DNA of 64,000 nucleotides from Cristatella mucedo (GCA_009760855.2 WPIO01000110.1:62001-126000); one strand, 5' to 3'; positions 10,084-20,109 are shown, counted from the first letter of the stretch. The notes: generated from the letters alone by a model not told the origin. Numbers and translations: made by a program.

Positions 10084-10946
10084 ATGGAAAAAGTTAGAAA
10101 AGTCAATGGTAATATTTATACTGATCTTAATGCAAATAATAACAGAATAACTAATTTAGGATTTCCTGTTAATAGTGGTGATGCTATAAGACTAGATTAT
10201 GCTCTTACTTCAAGTGCTGGTAATAATATTATTAGTAATCCTTCAGGAGAAATAGCAAAAGTATCAGCTCTAACTGATTTGTTGCCTAAAAAAGATGCAG
10301 TAATGAAATCACAATTGAATTGTAAGAATGTTTATGGTATATCTGGTAACTCGGCAGATGGAACTGTATACTCAGATCTAAGACCTTATAAAGTAATAAA
10401 CTATGGATTACTTAAAAGTATGATAGCAGTATTTCAAGGTAAAGCAATGGCAAGTATTGACATGGGAAATAAGAATATTATGAATGTAAAAGTTTCTGAT
10501 GTAGCATCAAAACAATATGTTGATAGTAATAAACAAGTAACATTTAAATACTTAGGTTTGAATGGTACTTATCCAAGTATATTCTATCTTGATATGTTAG
10601 GCTTAATATTACTGCTAATGGAAGTACAGGAAATAAATTTCAACCTAAACAAATTACACCCGGTGATATACCTGTTGTTGCAGCTACTGGAGACATTGTA
10701 GCCTACAATAATAATCTTAACACATTCTTTCCAGGAGTGTTACCTAATTTTAGTATGGTATCTAACATTATGTATGCAACTAATAAAACTAATTCTTATT
10801 TAGAATTAACTAGTGATAATACTTATGGAGTAAGTGGTACAGTAGTATTAACAATTAACATTGATGGGACATGTAGATATGCTATCGATAAGTTTACAGT
10901 TGCTAGTGGAATTACTTTTATAGATTTTATTGTTAGTATTGTATAG
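10084..10946 (+). pseudogene. Fibre-like repeat protein 1, one frameshift
   Basis: Starts at ATG 10,084 just after ATTATATA. The N-terminal part has two units of a repeat of the form 'G-N-x-x-x-D-L-N-x-N-x-x-x-I-x-N-L-G-x-P-V-x-x-x-D-A-x-x-x-x-Y', as in phage tail fibres and fibre-like proteins of animal DNA viruses: NNNRITNLGFPVNSGDAIRL and later DMGNKNIMNVKVSDVASKQY. A frame change near 10,590-10,610 separates this from a beta-rich C-terminal domain ending at 10,946. Such proteins form trimeric stalks with a receptor-binding head. The head domain is not recognisable. About 285 codons overall. Confidence 0.6.
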
Positions 10947-11077
10947 AAAATGTTAGGAAAAAGAAGTAGAGGAAAGTCATCAAAGAATTGTATTAGATAT
11001 ACCTAAAAATATAAATTTATATTTATAAATAATATAAATTTTATTCTCTATTTGATGTACTCAGTGGAAATCTAAGC

Positions 11078-11880
11078 ATGAATGGAAATCTTATAAAAAA
11101 TTTAGGTGATCCTGTTGATGCTGGTGATGCAGTAAATAGAAAGTACAACGATACAAATTTTGTTACTAAGATTTCTAGATCTACTACTAATGATGGGGAT
11201 ATAATTATATGAATAATTTTAGAATAGTAGATCTTGCTAATCCTATAAATCCTAGTGATGCTGCAACAAAGGATTATGCTGATACTAAATTACCACTTAC
11301 TTTTGGAACAATTAGAGGTCATTTAATTGTAGATGCTGGTATTAGTGCTAGTGCACCTCCAGATAATGATCATAGTGTAGTAAATAAAAGTTACATTAAT
11401 ATAAACTTTCTTAGTGTTCATGGTGGAACTGTTTGTGGAAATCTAGATATGTCAAGTAATATTATTAGATTTGTAAATGATCCTGTTAATCTTAATGATG
11501 GTGTAAACCTTGATTATCTAAATAAAATAACAGATGGGAATGTAGCAGTTATACAATTTACTGGTGTTATTGATAGTTCATTACAAACTACAATTGGAAG
11601 TTTATAATATGATGGAAAATAGATTAGTTTATTAATAGATGTTTATGTTCCTAGAGGTATATTTGTACTTTCAGCAACATATTCATTAACTCCAAACTTA
11701 ACAAAAATCATTATTCCTTTTCCAACAAATGGAATAAATGCAAGAGAATATTCATATCAATTATTTGGAAGTTATTCTCTAGATCCAACTAAAAAAATAG
11801 TAGAGAGTTCTATATTTGTAGCTACAGAAGATTTACTTAATAAAACAATAAATGTAACGCTTTATATAGCAACACATTAA
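11078..11880 (+). pseudogene. Fibre-like repeat protein 2, interrupted by stops
   Basis: From ATG 11,078 the first unit reads LIKNLGDPVDAGDAVNRKY. After a TGA near 11,207 the reading resumes with FRIVDLANPINPSDAATKDY, then GNLDMSSNIIRFVNDPVNLN with DGVNLDYL. That makes three to four copies of the stalk repeat. A beta-rich terminal domain runs from about 11,550 to the TAA at 11,878-11,880, with further stops near 11,608 and 11,625. It is a paralogue of the preceding gene. The 130 bases between the two genes are AT-only and contain TATA-like stretches but no clear start motif. Confidence 0.55.
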
Positions 11881-11881
11881 A

Positions 11882-12472
11882 ATGCTTAGTAGAAAAGATT
11901 TACAAATGGATGGAACATTGAACTTTGATTCGAACAGAATAATTAATGTTGGAGAAACTGTTGATACATTAGAAACAGTTAATAAATCATTTGCTGATAA
12001 CAATTATCTAAGAAAAGATACTGTTTCAGATCAACGTATAACTGGTAATTTATCTGCAAATTCAAAAAAAATATGTAAGAATATCAGATCCTGTTAATGG
12101 AAGAGATATTGGATAAAAAAATATCTTGATACAAAATTAGATAGATATATGAGACCTGTAAGAATAAGTGGAAACTTGATTGTAGATAAATTAATAATGA
12201 GAAGAAATGAACCAAACTTTGATGGCTATGGTCCAAATGATTTAATTCCTTTCAAATTCCTTCATATATTTTACTTAAAGTGTGGAAATTATCCTGATAT
12301 TTCTAATGTTATTGCTAATGCACGTTTTATTCAATGTTTGGGTGATTTAACTGTAAACAGTGTAAGTAATATTGTTATAGCATCACGAGCATTTTCTTCT
12401 TCTAGTAATGGAAAATTAATTTTAGCAGAACTATCAGATATTAACATAAAAAAGTATTATACACAAGTATAG
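11882..12472 (+). pseudogene. Fibre-like repeat protein 3, one frameshift
   Basis: ATG at 11,882 follows directly on the stop of fibre 2. The stalk repeat appears as MDGTLNFDSNRIINVGETVD with ETVNKSFADNNYL, and again after a frame change near 12,070 as ISDPVNGRDIG. The C-terminal part (12,149-12,472) is open for 107 codons and contains SGNLIVDKLIMRRNEP and a strand-rich end, probably the head domain. Homology with its neighbours is clear in the stalk and absent in the head, the usual pattern for receptor-binding fibres. Confidence 0.55.
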
Positions 12473-12474
12473 TG

Positions 12475-13034
12475 ATAACAATAAAAGATATAAATAATGC
12501 AACAGATGGTGTTAGTAATTATGTTAATTTTATAACTAAGTACACAGTTTCTAAATCAATTTAATATAATGATTCATTCACATTTGCAGGAATTAGTGTT
12601 TCATTTAGAGTTATGAAAGCAAATTTTACTATTACTATTAAAAAACAAATGAAGGTTTTGAAATAACAGATGGTGATATTGAAGAAGTAGAAATAATAGA
12701 TGGTGATATTATTGTTAGAAATTTTTATCATAAGATTGCTTATAATCCAAGTTTTAGTACTTACTTCAAACTAAGATTTGACAGTGTTGTTGATAATATG
12801 ATTTTATTAAACAGTTCACCCTCTAATTTTGCTATTTCAAATACTAATTCAGAAGTTACTCTTAATTTTACTGTTATATATCCAGTTTTAGATAGTACAT
12901 ACATTACAGCACCAACTGATGCAGATTGTATTGAGATTGGATTAGTTAAAGGCGTTCATTACTCTCCTTCAGCATCGATAGATAAAACAGATGGAGTAAA
13001 AAGATACGTTAATCCTTATATTTCAGATATTTAA
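12475..13034 (+). pseudogene. Degenerate fourth fibre-type or adhesin-like reading frame
   Basis: Coding-like sequence with several stops between 12,475 and 12,800, then an open 78-codon stretch to the TAA at 13,032-13,034. The start is not clear. The readable piece is rich in Ser/Thr/Asn/Val with alternating hydrophobic residues, like the terminal domains of the three preceding genes. No stalk repeat was recognised, so it may be the remnant of a head domain or an unrelated beta protein. Its stop overlaps the stop of the convergent minus-strand gene by four bases. Confidence 0.4.
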
Positions 13035-13411
13035 ATCTTCCAATCCATAGTCTCTTTAATCAATTCTTCAGGTATATCAAAACTCTTTTCAGAATCTTTC
13101 ATTTGTTTAGTTAGTTCTATTTTTTTAGAGTATGCTTCAGACCTCATACTATTTATTTTTTCTATTTTTAATTCTTTAAGGAACTCTTCAAAAATTGAAC
13201 CATCTCTAACTTTAACAAATATATTTGCTATTTCTGGTTCAGATGGGTAAATTCTAAGTGCTTTATATTCTAATACTAGTTTTACAGCATCTAACAAAGT
13301 TGATCTGATGTCTTCAATTCTACCCATTGGATAAGAACAGATTTTAAAGTTTGAATGCTTTTGTCCTTGTGCTTCTTTAAGACAGTCTTTACTTCTTGTC
13401 TCAATGTTCAT
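13031..13411 (-). CDS. Intact 126-aa viral protein of unknown function
   Basis: An open frame starting MNIETRSKDCLKEAQGQKHS after AATATATAGAAGATG. The sequence is soluble, mostly helical and Lys/Glu-rich in the second half. It contains SYPMGRIEDIRSTLLDAVKL near residue 27 and ends with an amphipathic helix. No signal peptide, membrane helix or known motif. It is convergent with the last fibre-type frame and upstream of the chain of small minus-strand genes. Confidence 0.55.
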   Translation of the reverse strand: MNIETRSKDCLKEAQGQKHSNFKICSYPMGRIEDIRSTLLDAVKLVLEYKALRIYPSEPEIANIFVKVRDGSIFEEFLKELKIEKINSMRSEAYSKKIELTKQMKDSEKSFDIPEELIKETMDWKI

Positions 13412-13452
13412 CTTCTATATATTGTTCTTATATTTTATTTAATTAAATTAAA

Positions 13453-13917
13453 CTATACTTGAGAAAGAGCTGCCTCAGCGGCTTTTTGTTTTGCACTCTT
13501 ACCATCAGTAATACTTGGTAGAACTGCGTAACATTCGTCTTTAACAATTCCAGTGATATCAGGTTTAACACCAGATACTCCAGATATTACTGTAGACATT
13601 GATGGAAGTTGTGTTGCAATCCAAGTCGTATAATCAGCAATCTCACTAGGATCATCTAGAAGAGCATCAACTTTAGATCTAACTCTTTCCTCAAGACCTG
13701 ATAGAACTTCAGTTTGACCTGCAGTAATAATCTTTTGTGCTTCAGAATCTGTTTCATCAAGATAGAATTTCTTAACAGATGTATCAGTCATAACTGAAAT
13801 ATCAGAACTGAGTTGTTGTTCATCATATGATGTCATTCTTGACCTAATAAGATAATCAACGTAAGATTTAAGTGCTAATGCAGAAGTTGCTAGCATCGGA
13901 TCAGTAACGGTTTCCAT
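13453..13917 (-). CDS. Intact 154-aa acidic viral protein of unknown function
   Basis: Starts METVTDPMLATSALALKSYV after TATTATATAGGAA, the element's start motif. Acidic, Ser/Thr/Ala-rich and predicted helical, with two long amphipathic stretches (ITAGQTEVLSGLEERVRSKV near residue 65) and an Ala/Lys-rich C-terminus. No recognisable domain. The lack of Cys and the helical content would suit a scaffold or virion-internal protein, which is inference only. The gene is unbroken. Confidence 0.55.
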   Translation of the reverse strand: METVTDPMLATSALALKSYVDYLIRSRMTSYDEQQLSSDISVMTDTSVKKFYLDETDSEAQKIITAGQTEVLSGLEERVRSKVDALLDDPSEIADYTTWIATQLPSMSTVISGVSGVKPDITGIVKDECYAVLPSITDGKSAKQKAAEAALSQV

Positions 13918-14008
13918 TTCCTATATAATAATAAAAAAATTAAAAATACATACATAAACAATCAAGGAATACTTTTAAAAAAAGGAGATGATAAGATATG
14001 AAGCTTAT

Positions 14009-14164
14009 CTACCTTATCATATATATATCACACAATTTAAGTAACTTTTCTATTTCTGAATCAGGTAGTTTACTAAGATAAGGATATAAATCTTTATTAA
14101 CATTAAACAACATATATACAAGATGTTTAACATAGTCATGAGAGAGTATTCTTTCAATATTCAT
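14009..14164 (-). CDS. Small tandem paralogue 1 (51 aa)
   Basis: A short frame from ATG at 14,162-14,164, preceded by TTTATATATAGAAAA. It encodes MNIERILSHDYVKHLVYM and then KLPDSEIEKLLKLCD, the latter identical to the same stretch in the next upstream gene. The DNA around this shared segment is nearly identical in the two genes, so duplication or gene conversion was recent. It lacks the middle part and C-terminal tail of the other copies and may be truncated. Confidence 0.5.
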   Translation of the reverse strand: MNIERILSHDYVKHLVYMLFNVNKDLYPYLSKLPDSEIEKLLKLCDIYMIR

Positions 14165-14168
14165 TTTT

Positions 14169-14396
14169 CTATATATAAATAGTATTAAAAATAGAAGTTG
14201 CTAATATTTCATATTTTTCTACTTCATCTTCTAAATCACACAATTTAAGTAACTTTTCTATTTCTGAATCAGGTAGTTTATTAATGTAAGGATATAAATC
14301 TTCTTTAGCATCAACATTAAATATTCTAACACAAATAAAATATGCACATTGTTTGATAGAATCATTAGATAAAATTCTTAATATTCTTACATCCAT
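14169..14396 (-). CDS. Small tandem paralogue 2 (75 aa)
   Basis: Second member of a four-gene family sharing an N-terminal MD/N-hydrophobic-x-R-I-L motif and a central L-P-D-S-x-I-E-x-L-hydrophobic-K-hydrophobic-C-D motif near residues 43-55. Here the start is MDVRILRILSNDSIKQ and the central motif KLPDSEIEKLLKLCD. Predicted all-helical and soluble. Function unknown. The start is preceded by TATTATATCTATA. It lies four bases from paralogue 1 and 18 bases from paralogue 3. Confidence 0.55.
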   Translation of the reverse strand: MDVRILRILSNDSIKQCAYFICVRIFNVDAKEDLYPYINKLPDSEIEKLLKLCDLEDEVEKYEILATSIFNTIYI

Positions 14397-14414
14397 TATA
14401 GATATAATAAAAAA

Positions 14415-14654
14415 TTAAAAATCATTTTGGAAAACTCTTGAACAAATATGATCTAGCTTATTATTATAATCTTCTATTTTATCACAAATATCACAAATTT
14501 TAATTAAATCTTCAATAGTTGAATCAGGTAACATAGAAATATAAGAAAATAGATTTGTAAGCATCTTAGATCCACAAACTTTAAATCTTTTAGAACCAAC
14601 ACTATATGCAGTATTTCTAGCTCTTTCACAACATAGGATCCTTGCAATATCCAT
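14415..14654 (-). CDS. Small tandem paralogue 3 (79 aa)
   Basis: Begins MDIARILCCERARNTAYS and carries the family's central motif as MLPDSTIEDLIKICD near residue 45, followed by ICDKIEDY. It has more Cys residues than the other copies (CC near residue 8, CGS near residue 27). The preceding ATTACATAGAAAATG is a one-base variant of the element's start motif. Intact; function unknown. Confidence 0.55.
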   Translation of the reverse strand: MDIARILCCERARNTAYSVGSKRFKVCGSKMLTNLFSYISMLPDSTIEDLIKICDICDKIEDYNNKLDHICSRVFQNDF

Positions 14655-14671
14655 TTTCTATGTAATATTGT

Positions 14672-14941
14672 TTAATTAATCACTACTCCTGGTTTTGTTT
14701 TTGGTGTTTTAGATTTTTTATTTGCCTCTTCAAGCATCTCATTTATATTACTACGACTCTCCATTAGTTTGTCACATGTATCACATATATCTATAAGAAT
14801 ACTAATATAAGAACTATCAATATCTGGAATGAGTTTGTCTAGTGAATAATAAACTATACGTTGATCTGTAAGTTTTTGAAGACAGATTTGTATTACCATT
14901 TCTCTAGATTGCTCACAACTTAAAATTCTTGAGACATCCAT
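14672..14941 (-). CDS. Small tandem paralogue 4 (89 aa)
   Basis: The longest and most diverged member: MDVSRILSCEQSREMVIQ at the start, the central motif as DSSYISILIDICDTCDKL near residue 45, and a basic Pro/Lys-rich tail (KKSKTPKTKPG) absent from the others. It follows TCATATATAGAAAATG. Intact; function unknown. Its shared position and spacing with the other three show serial local duplication within the viral genome. Confidence 0.55.
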   Translation of the reverse strand: MDVSRILSCEQSREMVIQICLQKLTDQRIVYYSLDKLIPDIDSSYISILIDICDTCDKLMESRSNINEMLEEANKKSKTPKTKPGVVIN

Positions 14942-14988
14942 TTTCTATATATGAAAATATAACTTTATTTAATTGAAATTAAATCTCT

Positions 14989-15256
14989 GCACCTTCCGAA
15001 CTGACCAATGATTCAAGATACTCTTCGTATGCTTTAGATTCTTCCTCAGTGAGATCTCTATTACCAAATAGAAGTTCTCTTCTAGATCTTCTCCATCTTC
15101 TAATTCAGAATCTGTTTCAATGTAAGATGAAGCTTCAAAAGTATAAGACTCGGACTCAGATTCCGTTTCCATTTGATAATCATGGTCATCGATTTAATCC
15201 TCTGAATACTCTGACTCACTATCAGAACTGGTAATGTCGATTTCTTTGGGATCCAT
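14989..15256 (-). pseudogene. Small highly acidic protein, one stop and one frameshift
   Basis: From ATG at 15,254-15,256 (context CATAGGATGG) the reading is MDPKEIDITSSDSESEYSED, then a TAA in the same frame, then a long Glu/Ser/Asp run (15,172 downward: METESESESYTFEASSY). A frame change near 15,060 restores an acidic helix (TEEESKAYEEYLESLV) ending at 14,989. Extreme acidity suggests partnership with a basic protein or a transactivator-like role, neither shown. It lies just downstream of the polymerase gene. Confidence 0.45.
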
Positions 15257-15335
15257 CCTATGACAGTAAAAATAATTTTGTTAGTATATATTTAATTTCT
15301 CCATTGACTCGTATAACTCTACTTCTTCTTGTATA

Positions 15336-15434
15336 TCAATTAGTTTTTTTATCGTCTTTCTTTTTTGATTTATCTGAAAATCTAACTCTCTTTACTGGTA
15401 ATGTTTTAGTATTTCCAATCTTCCTTTTCGGCAT
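15336..15434 (-). CDS. Tiny basic peptide gene overlapping the polymerase end
   Basis: A 32-codon frame MPKRKIGNTKTLPVKRVRFS followed by a Lys/Asp-rich tail. Its ATG follows TTAGTATAG, the element's start motif, and overlaps the last codons of the polymerase gene. Composition (Lys/Arg-rich, Pro) recalls small viral DNA-condensing core peptides. The evidence is only the motif, the start position and composition, so it could be a chance frame. Confidence 0.35.
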   Translation of the reverse strand: MPKRKIGNTKTLPVKRVRFSDKSKKKDDKKTN

Positions 15435-18400
15435 CTATACTAATATTACAAGTTTTACAGTGACCTGCAGACTCTTTTATCCTATAGTGACCGTAAGAGT
15501 AACTATGAATTCCACAGTCTAACCAATATCGTTTTGAGTCAAATGCTGATAGTGCTTTTTTAGATTATGTTATGGTGAAAATTTGATGGTTTCTAGATTG
15601 AAATCTTGATTGATTGCAATAAACATCAAAACCAGTTTGAAGACAACCAACATAATCAGAATGAGTAAAACGCATCTTTACTACATCTTTCTTTGTTCCT
15701 TTTGCTTTTTTGACTGCAGATTTAACTTCTGTTCGTGTATCTTTCTTTATAGCTATCTGCATTGAGTAAAGTTTTAGTCTTAAGAAAACTCCCTCATCAA
15801 GTACAATTGATTTTTCAATCACATCACCTTTTTCATCTCTAATAAAATCTTTTGTTTTTGGATCTACTGAATATTTTTCACATATTTCATCCTTGAATTT
15901 GCCTAGACTTCCCTTATTAGCAGGTATAATCTTTTCTGCTCCTTCTACTTTCCAAATATCTTGGTTATTAGGATAACCAGACAAATCTAATAATAATAAT
16001 AATAATTCACTTGATAAAGCGCCCTCAGAGAACTCAATCTCTCTCTAGGCGCTTTACATTTGCTGCAAAGTGAAATGCAATTGAATGGTAAGTAAAATCA
16101 TGCTTGAAAAACAAACAAAATAAATAATATGGTTAGGGGTGACATGCACAGGGTCAGCATGCGAATGGGGTTAGTGGCAGCATGCACAGTGTCAGCACGC
16201 ATAAGCACATCAATGACGAATCACAGGGACCCACTAAATGCTGTCCTAAATAGGTGTGTTTTTAGGTTCCTTTTAAATGTGGTCAGGTCAGGGGATGTTC
16301 TGACGCAGGTCGGGAGGGAGTTCCAGGCTTTGGGAGCATATGAACTAACTGCACGGTTTCCAAAGGATTTAAGGTTTGTATGAGGTATTTCTAGACTGTT
16401 GGATTCCGAAAAGCGGGTGGTACGATGCTTGGCCTGAAGGGGTAGTATATCTGAGAGATAGGCTGGAGCCATAGAATGAAGAGACCTAAAAGTGAGCGAC
16501 AAAACCTTGAAGTCAATCCGTTGCTTGACTGGTAGCCAGTGCAGGTCGGCGAGAAGTGGAGTAATGTGGCAACTGCGACGCTCACGACAGACAAGCCTAG
16601 CTGCAGGGTTTTGCACCAGCTGCAATCGCCTGATCGCACATGCTGGTAGGCCAGTAAGCAAGTAATCTAGGTAATCTAAATAATTTTCAAAGTCTCTATA
16701 AAAATTATCAGTATTTATTTACATTCCCAAAGAATCAGTGTCAGTATAAACAAGTGTTACTTTACAATTGTAATAATCTTTTATTGTATTATATTAGAAA
16801 TCCTGCATTATTAGTTTTGAAATATCTAGAATTGTAAAAACTAAATAAATAGGTTTATCAAGACAGATCTCTGCTTTCGTTGTTTCAATTCCAACTAAAT
16901 CTCGATTAAACAATCTTTTGTCTTTAAATCTTGCACTCATTACTCTTTTATCTGAAACTGCAATATCCTTATCATATTTTAGATCAAGCAATTCAATGTT
17001 TACTCGTTCTCTAACATTTCCCATTGTCTTTCCAAAGAATGCATTGTTTTTGAGTTTATAATACTCCTTTTCAAACTCATCCTTTGCTACTTTTCTTCTT
17101 TCAATGTTATTAACTATATATCCACTCAACCATCTGCTTTATGTGAAACTCATTACTCTATGTATCTTTGTTAATACATATCCTCTTTCAATTGAAAGTT
17201 GTAGATTTCTATAATGGATAACATATTTAACTCTAGGTTCTAGGTCAACAATCAGTTTTTCAACTTTAGTTTCACATTCATCTACTTTCTTCTTATCATC
17301 CCTTAATAACGTTTTCTTTTGATATTCAGAGTATTCTTCAACACCCACTTTTCTCCTAATTGGTAGAATAGGACAATCAGAGTAAGTGTCGTGTAATTCT
17401 TCTGGACAGTGCATATCTACTTCAAAAGCATAACCAGTTTCTGCATCCTCTTTTAATGATAAGATCTTCTTAGTTGTAATCTTCAATATTTGTTTACTAT
17501 CTAAAATCTTGAAATAAGAAATTGGAAGTGGTTGTGTCATTGCTGTAGCATATAATGAATTTGCATCAACATAAAGTAACCAACTCTTTTCTTTGGTACT
17601 ATCATAATTAGAAGCCATTTCATTGTTTGCTTTGACATATCTACACGATGCTTGCGTTATTCCTCCTCTTATTGCACTTTCAAAGAAGTCAAAAGGTTCA
17701 AAGTTTGTTAACAAATCTAATTTAACCTTTGAAACTCTCAAACCTGCAGACCAAGTTAAACCTGGTGCTGTAAGGAAATTGGCAGGATCTAAACCATCAA
17801 TTTTCTTTGATAAATGTATAAAATGTTGAAATACATCAGCAAGTAGAAGGACATCCATAGTTAGATAAATATCGCTATACTTTCCTAATATATCTTCAAT
17901 GCTTGGGTCTATTTTTTTCATCAATGCCCAAACTTTCTTAACACGATCATAATCTTTTTCATCTATGTTTGTATCATTTAACGTGCTATAAAAACTTTTA
18001 ATTGGCGGTAGAGACTTTTCATCTAGTCTTGAAAATGAGTCTATATAATCATAGGGTTATATACCTTTTTCTTTTAGTAGATTTAATTCATTATCATCCA
18101 ACATTGAAAAGTATTTTCTTGTTTGTTCTAATGGTTTTCCTGATTTAACAACATTATTTACAAGATCTGCTAAATCTTTTTGCAACATTTGTAAAGAGTC
18201 TTTAAAACTAAGTGAGCCAATTTCAATGTTTATATATTTCTCCATGTTATTGGCAATACATTTTTTTATCTAGTTTTAAATCTTGAAACTCTTGTACTAA
18301 TAAATGTGAGTCGTAGCCTTTTAAATTGTGAGTAAATACTGGAAGTTTAAACTTCTTAGGATTAATGCTGAGATTTAAGTTGCAAGCATTATGTGCAGCA

Positions 18401-19680
18401 CCCCTATAATTTCCTGTTAAATGACAATGATCTAAAACTTTATCTCCATCTAAATCTAAATCGCAAATATGACAAACAGTTGCATTCTCAAAATCTTTTT
18501 TTTCTTCTTCCTTAAAATTACTATAATCAAACTTTTCATATTTATCAAGAATAGGTTTCATTTCATTTTTTATTTTCTCAACTTCTTCTAACAAACTTTT
18601 TAATAGATCTCCAACATTATTTGAACCATTGAATAATTTATATGTTCTTTGTTTGCCTTCATAATCAATAATAGTATAAGAGATGAATAAGGAATATGCT
18701 TTTGAAAAGTGCCTTGTGGAGTAGTAGGATCTTCTTTATCTGTTTTTCTAATGCTTGTAAGTAAGCATTCAAAGTCTGCATAAGCAACATAAGGACACCA
18801 TAATGTTTTAGCATAATCTTTAAAATAACATTCATTTCCTTTTTTACTATCTGCACTTGGCATCCTTAATCTAGACTTACCATCATTTCCACGTTTGCGA
18901 GCATCAATATATGATTCTAGTTTTTATTTAGAGTAAAATCTACACAAACATCTTTCACAAGTAAGCTGTGTTCCATATCCTTTGCTACTTCTACACAATC
19001 CATTGAAGTTTGTAATAATTACATAATGAAAGTTGCTTTTGTTTGGAGTGCTATACAAAAGAAGATCTAAATGCCTCTCTTTCTCTTCATCAACTACTAT
19101 GAGTGCAGTTAGAATTTTTTTTATCATATTCATAAACATTAATAGTTATGTTAAATAATTCAGCTAAATGAGGAATATCAACAACGTTTTATAAGTTGGA
19201 AGGATAATTCTCCTTAACGTTAAAAAAATCTTCTATTCTCTTTAAATGTTGTGAACATTTCTCGTGTAATATTTCCTGTAAATCAGCAATAGATTCTGGA
19301 TGTTTATCTCTCCAGTGAAGAAACCTTAACACACACCATAAAGCACAAAGATTATCTGATTCATTCTTTATATTAATTGTTGATCTCTTCTTTTCTAATC
19401 CTTCTGGCATTGGTAAGTAACTACCGCCGAATTTGTGTCGAAAATATGAAAACTTTGCATAAATAGCATTAACTCCAACTATAATCCAATTAGAACCTCT
19501 TTCTAACCATTCCTCTACTTTATTTTTAAAAGCTGCAAATTGTGTTCTAATTATTCTATCAATATCTGAAACTCTATTTATTTTTGAATTAGTTATTCCT
19601 GCAAATGGTTGGTAATTATAAACACCAGTTTCTGAAGTTGCTAAAATAGTTGCTAAAATAGGCGAAATAACAAGGGTCAT
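15432..19680 (-). pseudogene. polB: Family B DNA polymerase, adintovirus/Polinton type, many disruptions plus LINE insertion
   Basis: Read on the minus strand from ATG 19,680, the gene holds the Polinton-type N-terminal segment with NESDNLCALWCVLRFLHW (19,300-19,390), Exo I YADFEC (about 18,765-18,785), a Cys/His segment DHCHLTGNYRG, Exo II HNLKGYDSHL (about 18,300-18,335) and Exo III-like YSDIYLTMDVLLLADVF (about 17,840-17,890). Palm motif A is YVDANSLYATAMTQ (about 17,540-17,590), motif B KLKNNAFFGKTMGN (about 17,020-17,065), and motif C TDTDS (about 16,731-16,745). The end is LSAFDSKRYWL near 15,530. All catalytic motifs are preserved, yet at least six stops or shifts and a LINE at 15,985-16,660 make it non-functional. 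Length without the LINE is about 1,190 codons, usual for the family. Confidence 0.92.
15985..16662 (-). mobile_element. 5'-truncated CR1/L2-like LINE inserted into the viral polymerase
   Basis: The minus strand carries the end of a reverse transcriptase reading frame (LPACAIRRLQLVQNPAARLV, HITPLLADLHWLPVKQRIDF) through TAFSGSL, then a 3' UTR and the terminal stem-loop sequence, ending in an (ATT)n tail at about 15,985-16,005. It matches the copy at 57.45-58.26 kb closely. Flanking TAGATT-like sequence on both sides may be the target duplication. It interrupts the polymerase just after motif C. Confidence 0.88.
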
Positions 19681-19683
19681 CTT

Positions 19684-20109
19684 CTAGTCACTCTTGTTTT
19701 TAAGTAATTCTTTAATAACTAATTTAAGTTCTGCTCCAATCTTATCATATATTACATCAAAGTCAATTACGTTTTTATCTAGTCCAAAATATTCATAATC
19801 TAAGGATTTACAATCAGAAGAAGATTTTCCTAAAAAACAACCTGTTTCCTATATCTTCATTAACCTCATGGACTCTTTATCGAAAGACCATCTACTTTTA
19901 GGCTTAGTGGTTTTCTTAGCAATAGGATTATCTAGTTTTATAGTTGTTGGTGAACGTAGAGTTGCAATCAATGCATCTACACTGTCTTTTGAGAAAGGAT
20001 ATTTTGGAAGAAGACCTGTACGTTTTCTTACCTCTTCTCTAATACGTTTTGCATGATCGCTAAATTTTTCACCCTCCCGTCGCATAAAATTACCAATGTT
20101 TTGAGACAT
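19684..20109 (-). pseudogene. Small basic viral protein upstream of the polymerase, one in-frame stop
   Basis: ATG at 20,109 (MSQNIGNFMRREGEKFSDHA) lies after a CTATCTCTATATAC block. The reading runs 86 codons to a TAG at 19,846-19,848, then continues in the same frame (GCFLGKSSSDCKSLDYEYFG) to a stop at 19,684-19,686, three bases before the polymerase ATG. The first half is basic with a Pro/Lys/Arg-rich centre; the second half is acidic and helical. In viruses with protein-primed polymerases a small gene beside the polymerase can encode a terminal protein, but no motif here supports that. Function unknown. Confidence 0.5.
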
